From contig JAUWBY010000138.1 in NCBI GenBank assembly GCA_030609605.1, positions 1 to 6,364 on the forward strand: a stretch of DNA of 6,364 nucleotides, written 5' to 3'. The notes beneath the pieces are model-generated. The model was given only the letters and a program-made list of their open reading frames with translations, was not told the DNA's origin and ran no database searches. Made by a program: the position numbers and the translations under genes. Positions 4,570-6,364 of this stretch are shown here, one piece after another; the first letter of the stretch is position 1, and every line of letters begins with the position of its first letter. The DNA comes from Candidatus Eiseniibacteriota bacterium. GTDB lineage: Bacteria > Joyebacterota > Joyebacteria > Joyebacterales > Joyebacteraceae.

Positions 4570-6364
4570 CTAGAGGCTATCAGAGTCTGCGAACTGCTTC
4601 AAGACCTTTCTCCCCAGCCGCAGGGCCTCTCTTCTTCTACCCGGTGATGCGAACTTCATCGTCAGCCCCGCTCTGGCATCGAATTCCAGCGGAGTCTTGC
4701 ATGATTTGAGGGCGGCCCGCAGGCGGCCGGGCTTCGGTTCGAAGCCGGGCGAGAACTCCGCCTCCACGGTCCCGCCCACCAGACCTATCCGCCTGACGCC
4801 GGCACTCTCACACATGACGCGCAGAGCCTGGACCTCCAGAAGTCCCCCGACCTCCGGCGGTAGCTTCCCGAACCGGTCGGAAAGTTCGGCAGTCAGCGCG
4901 TCGACGGCACTGAGGTCACCCGCGTCCCGGATCCTCTTGTAGATGTCTATCTTCATATCGTTGTCGGCGATGTAGGAGTCTGGGATGTATGCATCCACCT
5001 TGATATCAATAGATGCCTCGTGCTTCTCAACGACCGCCTCTCCCTTGAGCTGCTTCACGGCGCCTCTCAGGAGCTTCGCGTAGAGATTGAACCCCACTGC
5101 GAGCATGTGACCGTGCTGCTGAGCCCCCAGGATGTTGCCGGCGCCCCTGATCTCGAGGTCGCGCATCGCGAGCTTGTAACCGGACGAGAGGTCGGTGAAC
5201 TCCTGGATGGCGGCGAGGCGGCGGCGTGCTATCGGTGTGATGCCGCGGTCGCGCGGTATCAGCAGGTAGGCGTACGCCCGGTGGTTGGAGCGCCCTACCC
5301 GCCCGCGGAGCTGGTAGAGCTGGGCAAGACCGAAGCGGTCCGCCCGGTTGACGATGATCGTGTTGACGTTCGGAATGTCCAGACCGGACTCGATGATCAT
5401 ACTGCACACCAGGACATCGATCTGACCCTCGAGGAATTTCATCATCACGGATTCGAGCTGGCGCTCCGGCATCTGCCCGTGGCCAACGTCGATGATGAAC
5501 CCGGGGAGGAGCCCCCTGAGATAGGTCGCCATGCCCTCGATGGTCTCCACCCGGTTGTGCACGAAGTAGACCTGGCCGCCCCGATCCATCTCACGAAGGA
5601 CGGCCTCCACGATCAGGTCTGCGTCGAATGACGCGATTTCCGTCCGGACGGGCAAGCGGTCCCTCGGCGGCGTGTTGATGAGCGACATGTCCCGGGCGCC
5701 GACGAGCGACATGTGAAGCGTGCGCGGGATTGGGGTGGCCGTCATCGTGATGACATCCACCGATCCCCTCATCCGTTGGATGGTCTCCTTGTGTAGGACG
5801 CCGAATTGCTGCTCCTCGTCCGTCACCAGAAGCCCGAGGTCGTGGAACTTGACGTCCTTCTGCACGAGCCGGTGTGTACCGATGATAATATCGACCTTGC
5901 CGTCCGCGACACGCTCGAGGACCTGTTTCTGTTCCTTGGCGGTCCGGAACCTCGACAGCACATCGATCTCGACCGGATAATCGGCGAGACGGTCGCTGAA
6001 GGTCGTGTGGTGCTGCTGTGCCAGGATCGTGGTGGGCACGAGCACCGCCACCTGCTTGCCGTCCATCACCGCTTTGAAGGCCGCGCGGATCGCGACCTCC
6101 GTCTTTCCGAACCCGACGTCGCCGCATATGAGCCTGTCCATCGGACGACTGGACTCCATGTCGCGCTTGATCTCTTCGGTCGCCCTGAGCTGGTCCTCGG
6201 TCTCCTCATAGATGAAGGAGCCTTCCAGTTCCTGCTGCCACACCACGTCCTCGCCGAACGCGTGTCCCGGACGCGCCTTCCGCGACGCGTAGAGTTGGAG
6301 GAGTTCCCGAGCAAGCTCGGCCACCGCCTCCTTGGCCTTTGCCTTGGTCTTCGTCCACGCCACT
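4570..6364 (-). CDS. mfd: Transcription-repair coupling factor Mfd, C-terminal about 597 residues (5' end outside the window)
   Basis: Mfd is a cytoplasmic ATP-driven DNA translocase that pushes stalled RNA polymerase off DNA and recruits UvrA for nucleotide excision repair. The frame is open at the right edge; the first codon here is an internal GTG (Val), not a start. Motifs in order (window numbering): WQQELEGSFIYEETEDQ (42-58), Walker A GDVGFGKTEVA (81-91), PTTILAQQH (110-118), DEEQ box (182-185), TATPIPRTL (208-216), VYFVHNR (265-271), IIESGLDIPN (323-332), QLRGRVGRS (351-359), and the RecG/Mfd TRG region around RDLEIRGAGNILG (401-413). The regulatory D7 domain runs from about 450 to 597. 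The UvrB-like N-terminal modules and the RNA-polymerase-binding domain lie beyond the window, since full Mfd is about 1,150 aa. The helicase domains look intact. One oddity is Gln186 just after the DEEQ box, where Arg is usual. The stop is TAG at 4572-4570. Confidence 0.98.
   Translation of the reverse strand, partial: VAWTKTKAKAKEAVAELARELLQLYASRKARPGHAFGEDVVWQQELEGSFIYEETEDQLRATEEIKRDMESSRPMDRLICGDVGFGKTEVAIRAAFKAVMDGKQVAVLVPTTILAQQHHTTFSDRLADYPVEIDVLSRFRTAKEQKQVLERVADGKVDIIIGTHRLVQKDVKFHDLGLLVTDEEQQFGVLHKETIQRMRGSVDVITMTATPIPRTLHMSLVGARDMSLINTPPRDRLPVRTEIASFDADLIVEAVLREMDRGGQVYFVHNRVETIEGMATYLRGLLPGFIIDVGHGQMPERQLESVMMKFLEGQIDVLVCSMIIESGLDIPNVNTIIVNRADRFGLAQLYQLRGRVGRSNHRAYAYLLIPRDRGITPIARRRLAAIQEFTDLSSGYKLAMRDLEIRGAGNILGAQQHGHMLAVGFNLYAKLLRGAVKQLKGEAVVEKHEASIDIKVDAYIPDSYIADNDMKIDIYKRIRDAGDLSAVDALTAELSDRFGKLPPEVGGLLEVQALRVMCESAGVRRIGLVGGTVEAEFSPGFEPKPGRLRAALKSCKTPLEFDARAGLTMKFASPGRRREALRLGRKVLKQFADSDSL

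Noticed and set aside
6361..6363. GTG at the right edge as a start codon for a short helicase
   Set aside because: The sequence from here is internal to Mfd: the RNA-polymerase-binding and UvrB-like parts should precede it, and the reading frame is open to the edge.

Overview
The window is ordinary, densely packed bacterial chromosome. It holds five genes, all on the minus strand, so transcription runs from high to low coordinates. G+C is high (about 60% by eye). Signal peptides, two lipoboxes and a SurA-like chaperone point to a diderm (Gram-negative type) bacterium. The RqcP-type S4 protein close to mfd recalls the Firmicutes mfd-yabO neighbourhood. A run of three PpiC/SurA genes suggests an FCB-related or candidate-phylum lineage (Gemmatimonadota-like, for example). 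That placement is a low-confidence guess from memory.

Layout, in transcription order: (1) the 3' part of mfd, the transcription-repair coupling helicase, cut by the window's right edge (6363-4570). (2) A 137-nt gap with two possible hairpins and a good ribosome binding site. (3) Gene A (4432-2606), a 608-aa lipoprotein made of two diverged copies of a SurA_N plus parvulin module, both lacking the parvulin histidines. (4) Gene B (2533-1637), a 298-aa lipoprotein with one intact-looking parvulin domain. (5) Gene C (1614-256), a 452-aa secreted SurA-like protein with two parvulin domains. (6) rqcP (259 to beyond position 1), whose ATG overlaps the stop codon of gene C.

Genes A, B, C and rqcP are spaced 72 nt, 22 nt and -4 nt apart and probably form one transcript. 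A, B and C look like a periplasmic/envelope folding set built from one duplicated module, with catalytic signatures ranging from absent (A), through split between domains (C), to intact (B). mfd and rqcP serve cytoplasmic jobs: repair at stalled RNA polymerase and rescue of stalled 50S subunits.

No mobile element, CRISPR array, tRNA or rRNA was seen. No gene-free stretch exceeds 300 bases. I found no clear new system. The points most worth a second look are the duplicated, apparently non-catalytic lipoprotein A, the split histidines in C, and an unusual residue next to the DEEQ box of Mfd.
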